A stretch of DNA of 64,000 bases from Hymenobacter sp. PAMC 26628 (GTDB lineage: Bacteria > Bacteroidota > Bacteroidia > Cytophagales > Hymenobacteraceae), in assembly GCF_001562275.1 (NCBI RefSeq), contig NZ_CP014304.1, forward strand, positions 930,001 through 994,000, in the 5' to 3' direction. Positions 55,316 to 63,302 of the stretch are shown in pieces. The notes beneath the pieces are model-generated. The model had not been told where the DNA came from, did not search any database, and saw only the letters and a list, made by a program, of their open reading frames with translations. Every line of letters begins with the position of its first letter. The stretch's first letter is position 1. Position numbers and translations under genes: made by a program.

Positions 55316-55945
55316 ATGGAACTCGACGATTTGCGCCGGCAGTGGCAGCAGCCCGCCCCGCCCGGCCCGGCCCTCGACGCTGGCCAGCTTAGCAGCTGGC
55401 TGGCCCGCGGTTCGGGCGGCCTGGTGGCCCGCATGCGCCGCAACACCCACTGGGAGCAGGCCTTCACCGCGCTGGTAATGGTGGGGGCGGCCGTGCTGTG
55501 GGCCAGCAGCACGCAGCTGATTTACCGGTTCTACGCCGTGGTGCTGCTGGGGCTAGGGCTAGGTATGTTTTATTATTACTACCGCGTGCTGGCCGTGCTG
55601 GGGCAGATGGCCGCCGCCGATGGCCACCTGCGGGGCCACTTGCAGCGGCTGAGCGCCGGCTTGCGCCAGCTGCTGCGCTTCAACTTTCGCCTCACGCTTG
55701 CCATGGGGCCCCTGGCGTTGTTCTCGCTGCTTGGGTACGCCGTGGGCCGCGAGCTGGCCCGGCCCGGTGGGTTTCGCTCGGGGCGGGTGCTGGTGGTGGG
55801 CGGCGTGCTGCTGGCGCTGGGGGCCCTGCTGCAGCTGGCCGTGGCCCACCTCACGCGCCGCTACCTGCACCAGCTCTACGGCCGCCACCTCGACCGGCTC
55901 GACGCTAACCTGCGCGAGCTGGACGAGCCGGGCCTCGGCGCCTGA
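55316..55945 (+). CDS. Membrane protein, probable partner of the sigma factor
   Basis: The 209-residue protein starts MELDDLRRQWQQ, a start seen in many small proteins that follow ECF sigma genes in Bacteroidota. Two hydrophobic pairs (about residues 48-82 and 122-165) suggest four membrane helices around a cytoplasmic middle part. The pairing with a sigma gene 12 bp upstream suggests an anti-sigma role, but no zinc-binding anti-sigma motif is present. Function is inferred from position only. Confidence 0.75.
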   Translation: MELDDLRRQWQQPAPPGPALDAGQLSSWLARGSGGLVARMRRNTHWEQAFTALVMVGAAVLWASSTQLIYRFYAVVLLGLGLGMFYYYYRVLAVLGQMAAADGHLRGHLQRLSAGLRQLLRFNFRLTLAMGPLALFSLLGYAVGRELARPGGFRSGRVLVVGGVLLALGALLQLAVAHLTRRYLHQLYGRHLDRLDANLRELDEPGLGA

Positions 55946-56006
55946 GGCGGTGCTCTAGCCATTCATGCGTATTCTTGCAAATTCCTATTCTTCTCTTCTT
56001 TCTGCC

Positions 56007-56945
56007 ATGACGCCAATCCTTGAAGCCCTGGACGTGCGCAAAACCTACGCCGCCCACACCGCCCTCGACGGCGTGAGCCTCGCCATTCCCGAGCAAAGCA
56101 TTTTCGGCCTGCTGGGGCCCAACGGCGCGGGCAAAACGTCCCTCATCCGCATCATCACCCAGATTACGGGGGCCGACGGCGGCGAAATTCGCTTCCGCGG
56201 GCAGCGCCTGGGGCCCGAGCACATCGGCCGCATCGGCTACCTGCCCGAAGAGCGCGGCCTCTACAAAAAGATGAAAGTGGGCGAGCAGCTGCTGTACCTG
56301 GCCCAGCTGCGCGGCCTGAAGCGGGCCGACGCCACGGCCCGCATCAAGCAGTGGCTGGCGCGCCTCGACCTAATACCCTGGGCCCAAAAAAACGTGGAAG
56401 ACCTCAGCAAGGGCATGCAGCAGAAGGTGCAGTTTATCGCCACGGTGCTGCACCAGCCCGAGCTAATTATCCTCGACGAGCCGTTTTCGGGCTTCGACCC
56501 CATCAACGCCAACCTGATCAAAGACGAGATTTTGGCGCTGCGCCAGCAGGGCGCGACCATCATTTTCTCGACCCACCGCATGGAGTCGGTGGAGGAGCTG
56601 TGCGACAGCATTGCGCTGATTAACAAGTCGCGGAAGGTGCTCGACGGGCCGGTGTCGGCCATCAAAAACCAGTTCAAAACCAACACCTACGAGGTGGAGG
56701 GCAAGGGCCGCCCCATCCTCGCGCACCCCGATTTTGAGGTGGTGGAGCAAAAGGCGCGCGAAAACGACCACTTCTACGCCCGGGTGCGGCTGCACACCGG
56801 CACCACGCCCAACGAGCTGCTGCGCTTCCTCATCGGGCAGGTGGAGGTGCACGCCTTCCGCGAGCGGATTCCGAGCATCAACGAGATTTTTATCCAGCGC
56901 GTGGGCGAAACCATGCCCGAAACCGCCGCCACTTACGCCAACTAA
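56007..56945 (+). CDS. ABC transporter ATP-binding protein (NatA-like)
   Basis: The 312-residue protein has Walker A GPNGAGKTS at residues 37-45, the signature LSKGMQQKVQFIATVLHQP, Walker B LIILDEPFSGFDP and the switch histidine in IIFSTHRMESVEE. A C-terminal extension of about 90 residues follows. It pairs with the permease 15 bp downstream. Such pairs export sodium, drugs or unknown substrates. ATG 56007 is preferred over the upstream ATG at 55965. Confidence 0.92.
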   Translation: MTPILEALDVRKTYAAHTALDGVSLAIPEQSIFGLLGPNGAGKTSLIRIITQITGADGGEIRFRGQRLGPEHIGRIGYLPEERGLYKKMKVGEQLLYLAQLRGLKRADATARIKQWLARLDLIPWAQKNVEDLSKGMQQKVQFIATVLHQPELIILDEPFSGFDPINANLIKDEILALRQQGATIIFSTHRMESVEELCDSIALINKSRKVLDGPVSAIKNQFKTNTYEVEGKGRPILAHPDFEVVEQKARENDHFYARVRLHTGTTPNELLRFLIGQVEVHAFRERIPSINEIFIQRVGETMPETAATYAN

Positions 56946-56960
56946 TACCCTCCCGCCGTC

Positions 56961-58385
56961 ATGGACAAAATCTGGCTCATCATCCAGCGCGAATACCTCA
57001 CGCGGGTGCGCAAAAAGAGTTTTCTGGTCATCTCCCTGCTCGCCCCGGTATTGCTGGCGGCCTCGTCGCTGGCCATCGGCAAGCTGAGTACGGGCGGGGG
57101 CCCCGACATCGTGGCCGTGTACGACGAGAGCCAGCTGCACCTGCTCGCACAGCTCGTGAGCAACGACGACGTGCAGTTCGTGCCCGCCCTGGGCACGTCG
57201 CTGGCCGCCTCGGAAGCGGCGTTTAAGAAGTCCAAAACCAAAGAGGACGCCCTGTTGTACGTGCCCGCCGCCACCAGCATCGACAGCACCCGCGGCATCC
57301 AGTTGCTGGGCAACGGCAACGTGCCGCTCAAACGCCAGCGCGACGTGCGCGCCGCCGTTAGCAAAGCCCTGGGGGCCCTGAAGATGGAGCGCTCGGGCCT
57401 GAAGCAGGCCACCATTGACGCTTTGCAAGCCAAAATTGAACTCACCGCCATCGACCTCACCCAGCAAGGCGGCCGCCGTAACGACGTGGGCGTGACCACT
57501 GCCATGGCCTACGTGCTGTCCATTCTGGTGTACTTTTTTATTTTCATGTACGGCGTGCAGGTGATGCGCGGCGTGAGCGAGGAAAAGTCGAGCCGCATCA
57601 TGGAAGTCATGATTTCGTCGGTGAAGCCGTTCCAACTCATGATGGGCAAAATTCTGGGCATTGCGGGTGTGGTGCTCACGCAGTTTGGGCTGTGGCTGGC
57701 GCTCTCGTGGGGCCTCACCACGGTGCTCGTGCCGCTGCTGCTGAAGGATAAAGCGCCCGTGGTGGCCGCCGCCAGCCGCCCCGGGGCCCCCGCCGCTACC
57801 GCCGCAACGGCGCCAGCCGGTGGGGCCGCCGCGGCCCCGGGCGCCATCGATGCGCGCCCTAGCAGCGCCGCCGCGGCCGCCAATGCCGACGAGCTGCCCA
57901 TTACCGCGCCACGCGCCGGGGCCCCGTTCAGCATCTGGAAGGTGCTGGAGGGGCTGCCGATTGGCAGCATCATCGGCGGCTTCCTGTTCTTTTTCCTGGG
58001 CGGCTACCTGTTGTACTCGGCCATGTTCGCGGCCATCGGCTCGGCCGTGGACGACCAGACCGACGCCCAGCAGTTCATGTTTCCGGTCACCATCCCGCTC
58101 ATCCTGAGCTACATCGTGAGCATCAACGTCATCATCAACGGCGACCCCAACGGGCCCTTGGCGTTCTGGCTCTCGATGATTCCCTTCACCTCGCCCATCG
58201 CCATGGTGATGCGCCTGCCCTTCGGCGTGCCGCTGTGGCAGGTGCTGCTCTCGGGGGGCCTGCTCATCGTCGGCTTCGTGGCCGTGACGTGGGTGGCCGC
58301 CCGCATCTACCGCGTGGGCATCCTCATGTACGGCAAAAAAGTGACCTATAAGGAGCTGGGCAAGTGGATGTTCTACAAAGGGTAG
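56961..58385 (+). CDS. ABC transporter permease (NatB/ABC-2 type)
   Basis: The 474-residue protein begins IWLIIQREYLTRVRKKSFLV, the usual NatB entry, followed by a large extracytoplasmic part (about 45-185) and then about six membrane segments with SEEKSSRIMEVMISSVKPFQ. Between two helices, at about residues 270-315, lies an unusual Ala/Pro/Gly-rich insert (SRPGAPAATAATAP and onward) which looks like a flexible linker. The upstream ATPase gene is its partner. Confidence 0.92.
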   Translation: MDKIWLIIQREYLTRVRKKSFLVISLLAPVLLAASSLAIGKLSTGGGPDIVAVYDESQLHLLAQLVSNDDVQFVPALGTSLAASEAAFKKSKTKEDALLYVPAATSIDSTRGIQLLGNGNVPLKRQRDVRAAVSKALGALKMERSGLKQATIDALQAKIELTAIDLTQQGGRRNDVGVTTAMAYVLSILVYFFIFMYGVQVMRGVSEEKSSRIMEVMISSVKPFQLMMGKILGIAGVVLTQFGLWLALSWGLTTVLVPLLLKDKAPVVAAASRPGAPAATAATAPAGGAAAAPGAIDARPSSAAAAANADELPITAPRAGAPFSIWKVLEGLPIGSIIGGFLFFFLGGYLLYSAMFAAIGSAVDDQTDAQQFMFPVTIPLILSYIVSINVIINGDPNGPLAFWLSMIPFTSPIAMVMRLPFGVPLWQVLLSGGLLIVGFVAVTWVAARIYRVGILMYGKKVTYKELGKWMFYKG

Positions 58386-58413
58386 GGAGTAGGACGTAGG
58401 GCCCTCAAGCCAA

Positions 58414-58515
58414 CCAAGGCCGTCATGCTGAGCGCAGCCGAAGCATCTCTACCGCAGCAGTAATATTTACTCAGCGGTAGAGATGCTTCGGCTGTGCTCA
58501 GCATGACGGCCTTGG
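58414..58515. repeat. Near-perfect 42-bp palindrome (GTCATGCTGAGCGCAGCCGA family)
   Basis: The arms 58414-58455 and 58474-58515 are 42 bp each with a single mismatch, around an 18-bp loop. The core GTCATGCTGAGCGCAGCCGA is shared with the palindrome at 3696-3803. It could be a non-autonomous mobile element or a folded RNA/terminator. It lies between a permease and a ChaN-like gene. Confidence 0.85.
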
Positions 58516-58704
58516 CTATTGGTCCCGGCTGCACGAACGCTGAATGGGCATGACGGCCTGTATTGCTTCGATTGCTCGATTGCGTCTGCCACGACTATCT
58601 CTGGGAGCAGTTATTCCGGTTTTCGCAACCGACTTCGGGGCCCAACTGTTCGTAACCGCAACGGGCGCTTTGCCCCAAATCCTCCGCGAAACCTACCCCG
58701 AACC

Positions 58705-59586
58705 TTGCGAAACCTTGCGCTAAAAATCGTCTGCCTGCTGGCCCTGTGCAGCTTCACGCTGGGCGACCGGCCCGCCTACCGCCTCTTCGCCGCCGATGGC
58801 AAAAATGCCGATTACGACCAGATGCTCGCCGACCTGGCCCAGGCCGACGTAGTGCTTTTCGGCGAGCAGCACAACGACCCCCTGGCGCACTGGCTGGAGC
58901 TGCAGGTAGCCAAGGACTTGCAGCGCCTCAAGGGCCCCGGCAAGCTGGTGCTGGGCCTGGAAATGTTTGAGCGCGACGTGCAGCCGCTGGTGGCCCAGTA
59001 CGCCGCCGGCACCCTGCCCGACTCGGCCTTCGAGCGCCAAGCGCGCCCCTGGCCCAACTACGGCACCGACTACCGCCCGCTGCTGCAATTCGCGCAGGCC
59101 CACGGCATCCCGGTCATCGGCACCAACGCTCCGCGGCCGTTTGCCCAGCAGGTGGCCCGCGGTAGCCTAACTGCCCTCGACAAGCTGCCCGCCGCCGACC
59201 GTGCCTTACTAGCCCCGCTGCCGCTGAAAGTGGACTATGACCTGCCCGGCTACAAAAACATGGCCGCCATGTTCGGTGGCGGCAACAGCCCGCACGGCGG
59301 CGGGGCCCAAACCATCATCCAGGCCCAGGCCTTGAAGGACGCCACGATGGCCTACTTCATCCGCACCAGCCGCCAGCCCGGCCAAACCCTGCTGCACCTC
59401 AACGGTAGTTACCACTCCGACCACCACGACGGCATCGTGGCCTACCTGCGCCAAGGGGCCCCCACGCTGAAAGTGCGTACCATCAGCGTCGCCACCCAAG
59501 CCCAGCTGGACCGGCTGGCCAAGGAAAACATAAACTTGGCCGACTACGTGGTGGTGGTGCCGGAGGACATGAACAAGACGTACTAA
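58705..59586 (+). CDS. ChaN-family (iron-regulated lipoprotein-like) protein
   Basis: About 293 residues from TTG 58705, with a probable signal peptide (ALKIVCLLALCSFTLGD). ADVVLFGEQHNDPLAHWLEL, KLVLGLEMFERDVQPLV and YHSDHHDGIVAYL match the ChaN/haem-binding-uptake fold, with the conserved histidines and acidic residues. It is probably exported. The exact start is unsure; the frame is open to 58519 but that part crosses the end of a palindrome and has no good start codon. No ATG is available near the signal peptide. Confidence 0.78.
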   Translation: MRNLALKIVCLLALCSFTLGDRPAYRLFAADGKNADYDQMLADLAQADVVLFGEQHNDPLAHWLELQVAKDLQRLKGPGKLVLGLEMFERDVQPLVAQYAAGTLPDSAFERQARPWPNYGTDYRPLLQFAQAHGIPVIGTNAPRPFAQQVARGSLTALDKLPAADRALLAPLPLKVDYDLPGYKNMAAMFGGGNSPHGGGAQTIIQAQALKDATMAYFIRTSRQPGQTLLHLNGSYHSDHHDGIVAYLRQGAPTLKVRTISVATQAQLDRLAKENINLADYVVVVPEDMNKTY

Positions 59587-59604
59587 ACGCTTGCCTTTTC
59601 CCGC

Positions 59605-60240
59605 ATGATTTCGACGACCAACTACGCGGCCCTGCCCGCGGCGCCCGTCCTCCGGCGCCTGTGCCAGGCGCTGGCCGTGCTCGACGCCATCAACTCGCCC
59701 GACTGGGAATACCGCTACTATTCCTACAACCCCAACTGGGGCGAAAACGAGGAGCTGCTCGAAATGCGCGACGGCGAAGGAGACCAAATGCTGGTCTTGT
59801 TCCGCCCCGAAGGCTGCGTGATAAACGGCTACTTGCACGAGTACGACCAGCCCGCCAAAGCCCAGGTGACGCGCGGCCTGCCCGTCGCTTTTGCCGATTT
59901 CATGGCGGGCGAGCCGGTGGCTTCCATCGGCACCACCTTCTGCCTCTGGTACACGCCCGCCGATGGCTGGCAAACCGGTCCCGTGGCGAACGAAGACGAT
60001 GGCTCGGAAGAACTGCTCGCCATCTTTGACAACCAACCCGCCACCTACGCCGAGTGGGCCACCGAGTACTACCTCGACGAAACCGACCGCCGGCCCATTG
60101 CGCCTGCCGCCGTAGCTCCCGTGTACCAGCACGAAGTGCTGACCAAGAAAATGGCGCTGGCTCTCAACGAAGAGTTGGAAGACTGGACGATGCTCGCCGC
60201 CGACTTGCAGGAAATCGGGTATGCGTATGAGTTTAGCTAG
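59605..60240 (+). CDS. Conserved-looking protein of unknown function
   Basis: The 211-residue protein is acidic and rich in aromatic residues, with no signal peptide, membrane helix or motif that I recognise. WEYRYYSYNPNWGENEELLE and VITGYLHEYDQP-like strands suggest an alpha/beta fold similar in style to SMI1-type or immunity-like proteins, but this is not established. It starts 18 bp after the ChaN-like gene and overlaps the next gene by 20 bp, so it is part of the same transcript. Confidence 0.7.
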   Translation: MISTTNYAALPAAPVLRRLCQALAVLDAINSPDWEYRYYSYNPNWGENEELLEMRDGEGDQMLVLFRPEGCVINGYLHEYDQPAKAQVTRGLPVAFADFMAGEPVASIGTTFCLWYTPADGWQTGPVANEDDGSEELLAIFDNQPATYAEWATEYYLDETDRRPIAPAAVAPVYQHEVLTKKMALALNEELEDWTMLAADLQEIGYAYEFS

Positions 60241-61222
60241 AACGCCGGCTTTGGTAAGTTACCGCCTCCGGCGAGCCTTCGCGGGGCTGTGGCTGGGGCT
60301 GCTGCCGCTGGGGGCCCCGGCGCAGGTTCCCAGCCGGCCGGCCTTCGATGTAGTGCCGCTGGGCGTGCGCGGTGGGCTTGATGAAAGCAACCTCTCGGCC
60401 TACCTGGTGGCGCCAGCCGGTAGCACGGCTTACGTATGCCTCGACGCGGGCAGCCTACGCACTGGCCTCGACAAAGCCGTGGCTGACAAGGTGTTTGCCG
60501 TGGATGCCGGCGTGGTGCTGAAAACCTACATCAAGGCCTACCTCATCTCGCACGCCCACCTCGACCACGTAGCCGGCCTGCTGCTGAACGCGCCCGACGA
60601 CAACGCCAAAACGATTTACGGCCTGCCCAGCTGCCTGGCTACCCTGCAAAACGATTACTTCAACTGGCGCGCCTGGCCCAACTTTGGCAACGCCGGGGCC
60701 CCACCCGCCCTGGGCAAGTACCGCCTCCAGCCCCTAACGCCGGGCCCTGAAGTGGCGCTGCTCGAAACCACGCTGCGCGTGCGCACCTTCCCACTCAGCC
60801 ACGCCCGGCCCTACGAAAGCGCCGCCTTCCTGCTGCGCAGCCAGAATAGTTACTTGCTGTACGTGGGCGACACTGGGGCCGACGAGCTGGAGCAAAGCCA
60901 CCAGCTGCAAGCCCTGTGGCAGGCCGTGGGGCCCCTGGTGCGGGCCGGCCAGCTCAAGGCCCTGTTCATCGAAACCTCCTACGCCAACGAGCAGCCCGAA
61001 AAGCTATTATTCGGCCACCTCACGCCCGCCCGGCTGATGCAGGAGCTGGCTGCGTTGGGCCAGGCGGCGGGCCCCGGGGCCCTGCGCGCCGTGCCCATCG
61101 TCATCACACACCGCAAACCGCCGGCCAGCAACGAGGCCACCATTGCCCAGCAACTGGCAGTGGCCAACGCGCTGGGGATGAGAATGTTGTACCCGGTGCA
61201 GGGCCAGCGACTGCAATTTTAA
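60221..61222 (+). CDS. Class II 3',5'-cyclic-nucleotide phosphodiesterase (metallo-beta-lactamase fold)
   Basis: The 333-residue protein has the class II phosphodiesterase signature SHAHLDHVAGL (His111, His113, Asp115, His116), LSHARPYESAAFLL, VGDTGADELEQ and ALFIETSYANEQPE. A hydrophobic N-terminal stretch ending GAPAQ suggests export to the periplasm. It would hydrolyse cyclic nucleotides. It overlaps the previous gene by 20 bp and is followed by a strong bidirectional terminator. Confidence 0.9.
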   Translation: MRMSLARTPALVSYRLRRAFAGLWLGLLPLGAPAQVPSRPAFDVVPLGVRGGLDESNLSAYLVAPAGSTAYVCLDAGSLRTGLDKAVADKVFAVDAGVVLKTYIKAYLISHAHLDHVAGLLLNAPDDNAKTIYGLPSCLATLQNDYFNWRAWPNFGNAGAPPALGKYRLQPLTPGPEVALLETTLRVRTFPLSHARPYESAAFLLRSQNSYLLYVGDTGADELEQSHQLQALWQAVGPLVRAGQLKALFIETSYANEQPEKLLFGHLTPARLMQELAALGQAAGPGALRAVPIVITHRKPPASNEATIAQQLAVANALGMRMLYPVQGQRLQF

Positions 61223-61241
61223 GCCGTTGGGAAATGGACAC

Positions 61242-61270
61242 AAAAAAGCCCGGCCGAGCCGGGCTTTTTT
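61242..61270. terminator. Bidirectional terminator between convergent genes
   Basis: A perfect 13-bp stem AAAAAAGCCCGGC / GCCGGGCTTTTTT with a 3-base loop has A and T runs on both sides, so it can end transcription from the phosphodiesterase side and from the small minus-strand gene side. Confidence 0.85.
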
Positions 61271-61300
61271 GTGGGCGGTTGAGCGGCAATCGTATTTGAA

Positions 61301-61492
61301 TCAAGCGTTGTCCGTCGCGTCAGGCTTGGCTTTGGCGAGGGCGGCGCTGAGACTGTTTTGCAGCTGGGCATTGGGGGCCCCGGCGGCTGCGAGCGAGATG
61401 TTGTACTGCTTTTGCAACTGCTCCCAATCTTCGATGGCAATGAAAACGCCGGTTATTTTCCCCTTGTCGTCCGACAAATATTTTACGTCCAT
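61301..61492 (-). CDS. Small protein resembling an antitoxin C-terminal part
   Basis: The 63-residue protein starts MDVKYLSDDKGKITGVFIAI and continues EDWEQLQKQY, a pattern seen in Bacteroidota proteins related to Phd/RelB-type antitoxins. The C-terminal half is Ala-rich. No toxin gene is adjacent, so if the resemblance is real it is an orphan or has another role. It lies between the terminator and iscA on the minus strand. Confidence 0.55.
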   Translation of the reverse strand: MDVKYLSDDKGKITGVFIAIEDWEQLQKQYNISLAAAGAPNAQLQNSLSAALAKAKPDATDNA

Positions 61493-61548
61493 AACAATTC
61501 GGAAAAAACCAGCGAAATCACGGTTAATCAGTCAAAATCAGTAATTGT

Positions 61549-61896
61549 TTAGGCAGAGAACGACGAGCCGCAGCCGCAGGTGCTTTTGGCCTGGGGGTTG
61601 TTGAACACGAAGCCACGGGCGTTGAGGCCGTCCTGAAAATCGACCTCCATGCCGAGCACGTACATCGCGTGCTTCTTGTCCATGATGAGCTTGAGGCCGT
61701 CGAGGTCGTAGGTTTCATCCTGCTCCTTGGCCTTATCGAAGCCCAGCAAGTAGCTCATGCCCGAGCAGCCGCCGCCCTGCACGCCGATGCGCAAGCCGTA
61801 GTCGTCGGGCACGTTTTTCTCCATGATGATATTTTTAACCTCGACCACGGCGCGGTCGGTGAGGCTGATGGGGGCGAGGGTGGCAACGCTGGCCAT
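61549..61896 (-). CDS. Iron-sulfur cluster assembly/carrier protein, IscA/ErpA/SufA type
   Basis: The 115-residue protein has LRIGVQGGGCSGMSYLLGF (Cys44) and the C-terminal STCGCGSSF (Cys107, Cys109), the three cysteines of A-type carriers. It accepts Fe-S clusters and passes them to apoproteins. A TATATTTG box lies 35 bp before its start. It stands apart from other isc/suf genes in this window. Confidence 0.94.
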   Translation of the reverse strand: MASVATLAPISLTDRAVVEVKNIIMEKNVPDDYGLRIGVQGGGCSGMSYLLGFDKAKEQDETYDLDGLKLIMDKKHAMYVLGMEVDFQDGLNARGFVFNNPQAKSTCGCGSSFSA

Positions 61897-61930
61897 AGGA
61901 AAGACGAGGTTAGATTAATTAGAACAATAA

Positions 61931-61938
61931 CAAATATA
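61931..61938 (-). promoter_or_regulatory. Putative -7 box TATATTTG for the A-type carrier gene
   Basis: On the minus strand TATATTTG matches TAnnTTTG exactly and is centred about 38 bp upstream of the start codon at 61896. Confidence 0.55.
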
Positions 61939-62098
61939 CACCGGCCCGGGCTGGGGCCCCGCGCCAAGGTAAACAGCGCTGGGCGGGCCGCGGTTCACGG
62001 CGTAGTTTTGCCAGCGGCCGGGCTCCAGCGCGGCCCGCCGGCGGGGCCCCGCCGGTGCCGTGCCCACTTTCTGCCCGGCTGGAGCCGGGTGCTGCCCC

Positions 62099-62635
62099 AT
62101 GGATTCTCCCGCGTACCTCTTCGAATTGCTCAAAATTATTCTGCCGGCGCTCGTTGTGGCCGGGGCCATCTACTTGCTTTTCAAGCAGTACCTGGACAAA
62201 GACCAGCAGCGCCGCCTCATCGAGCTGCGGCTGGCCAGCAGCAAGGAAACGCTGCCCCTGCGCCTGCAAGCCTACGAGCGGGTGGTGCTGATGTTGGAGC
62301 GCATTTCGCCCAATAACGTACTCGTGCGCCTGAGCAGCGCCGGCCAATCGGCCCCCGACTACCACCGCCTGTTGCAACAAGAAATTCGGGCCGAGTACGA
62401 CCACAACCTCTCGCAGCAGCTCTACGTGTCGGCCGATGCCTGGGTGCTGGTGAAGGAGGCCAAGGAAAACGTGCTTACGATGGTGAACCGCGCCTTCCAC
62501 GGCCTGCCCAACCCCGGCCAGGCCCGCGGCACCGAGCTGGCCAAGCGCATCCTCGAAGGCCTGATGACCGACGCCGCCGAGCCCACTGCCCAGGCCCTGG
62601 CCGCCGTGAAGCACGAGGCGTTCGGCCTGTTTTAA
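62099..62635 (+). CDS. Membrane-anchored protein of unknown function
   Basis: The 178-residue protein begins with one hydrophobic helix (residues 8-29, IILPALVVAGAIYLLFKQYL) followed by a mainly helical, charged soluble part with QQRRLIELRLASSKETLPLR near residue 40. It looks like a conserved Bacteroidota protein anchored in the inner membrane with its body in the cytoplasm; I do not know its role. ATG 62099 is preferred; the frame is open from 62060. The 5'-nucleotidase gene follows after 34 bp. Confidence 0.75.
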   Translation: MDSPAYLFELLKIILPALVVAGAIYLLFKQYLDKDQQRRLIELRLASSKETLPLRLQAYERVVLMLERISPNNVLVRLSSAGQSAPDYHRLLQQEIRAEYDHNLSQQLYVSADAWVLVKEAKENVLTMVNRAFHGLPNPGQARGTELAKRILEGLMTDAAEPTAQALAAVKHEAFGLF

Positions 62636-62669
62636 TTGCCTAGCCTTGGGGCCCCAGGCTCCGCTACTT

Positions 62670-63203
62670 ATGGAAAAAAAGACCCGCATTGCCGTCGACA
62701 TGGACGAGGTGATGGCCGATTCTATTGCCCGATTCCAGGAGTGGTACGGCCGTGATTTCCAACGCGAACTGACCCTGGAGTCGCTGCACGGCCGCAACGC
62801 GGCCGACGCCGTGGCCCCCGAGCACCAAGCCGCCCTGCGCGCCTACCCCAACGCGCCCGGTTTCTTCAAAGACCTGCCGGTGATGGCCGACAGTCAGCAA
62901 GTGCTGCGCCAGATGTCAGAGCGCTACGAGTTATTCATTGCCACGGCGGCAATGGAATTTTCTAACTCATTTCTGGACAAGTACAACTGGTTGCAGCAGC
63001 ACTTTCCTTTTATTCCGTGGTCGCATTACGTGTTTTGCGGCGATAAAAGCATTATCAACGCCGACTTCCTCATCGACGACAACGCCTACAACTTCGACCA
63101 TTTTCGGGGCGAAGGCATCTTGTTCAACGCCCCGCACAATGTGCACAAGACGGGCTACCGCCGCGTGCACAGCTGGCAGGAAATAGCGGGTATATTCCTG
63201 TAG
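62670..63203 (+). CDS. 5'(3')-deoxyribonucleotidase-like HAD phosphatase
   Basis: The 177-residue protein has the HAD nucleophile motif DMDEVMAD (Asp10, Asp12), ATAAMEFSNSFLDKYNW and the late acidic motif DFLIDDNAYNF, as in NT5C-type deoxyribonucleotidases. It would remove phosphate from (deoxy)nucleoside monophosphates. The stop codon TAG lies in the first bases of a palindromic element. ATG 62670 is used; the frame extends eight codons up. Confidence 0.88.
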   Translation: MEKKTRIAVDMDEVMADSIARFQEWYGRDFQRELTLESLHGRNAADAVAPEHQAALRAYPNAPGFFKDLPVMADSQQVLRQMSERYELFIATAAMEFSNSFLDKYNWLQQHFPFIPWSHYVFCGDKSIINADFLIDDNAYNFDHFRGEGILFNAPHNVHKTGYRRVHSWQEIAGIFL

Positions 63204-63302
63204 CGTGGACTTTAGCTACGCTGACCTTCGGTTGTAGTCCGCGCGTTGAATGGTTTATGTTAGCCGTTCAACGCACGGACTCACAGCGTCTACGCTACAC
63301 TG
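63200..63302. repeat. Imperfect palindrome between convergent genes (TGTAGCGT ends)
   Basis: The left end TGTAGCGTGGAC and AGTCCGCGCGTTGAATGG are mirrored by CCGTTCAACGCACGGACT and GTCTACGCTACA on the right. The left arm has about 25 extra bases. The TAG in each TGTAGCGT end is the stop codon of the neighbouring gene: the nucleotidase on plus, bshA on minus. Confidence 0.75.

Noticed and set aside
56463..57635. Long minus-strand frame (390 codons) across the Nat-type ABC genes
   Set aside because: It is His/Gly-rich, low complexity and antisense to clear ATPase and permease motifs.
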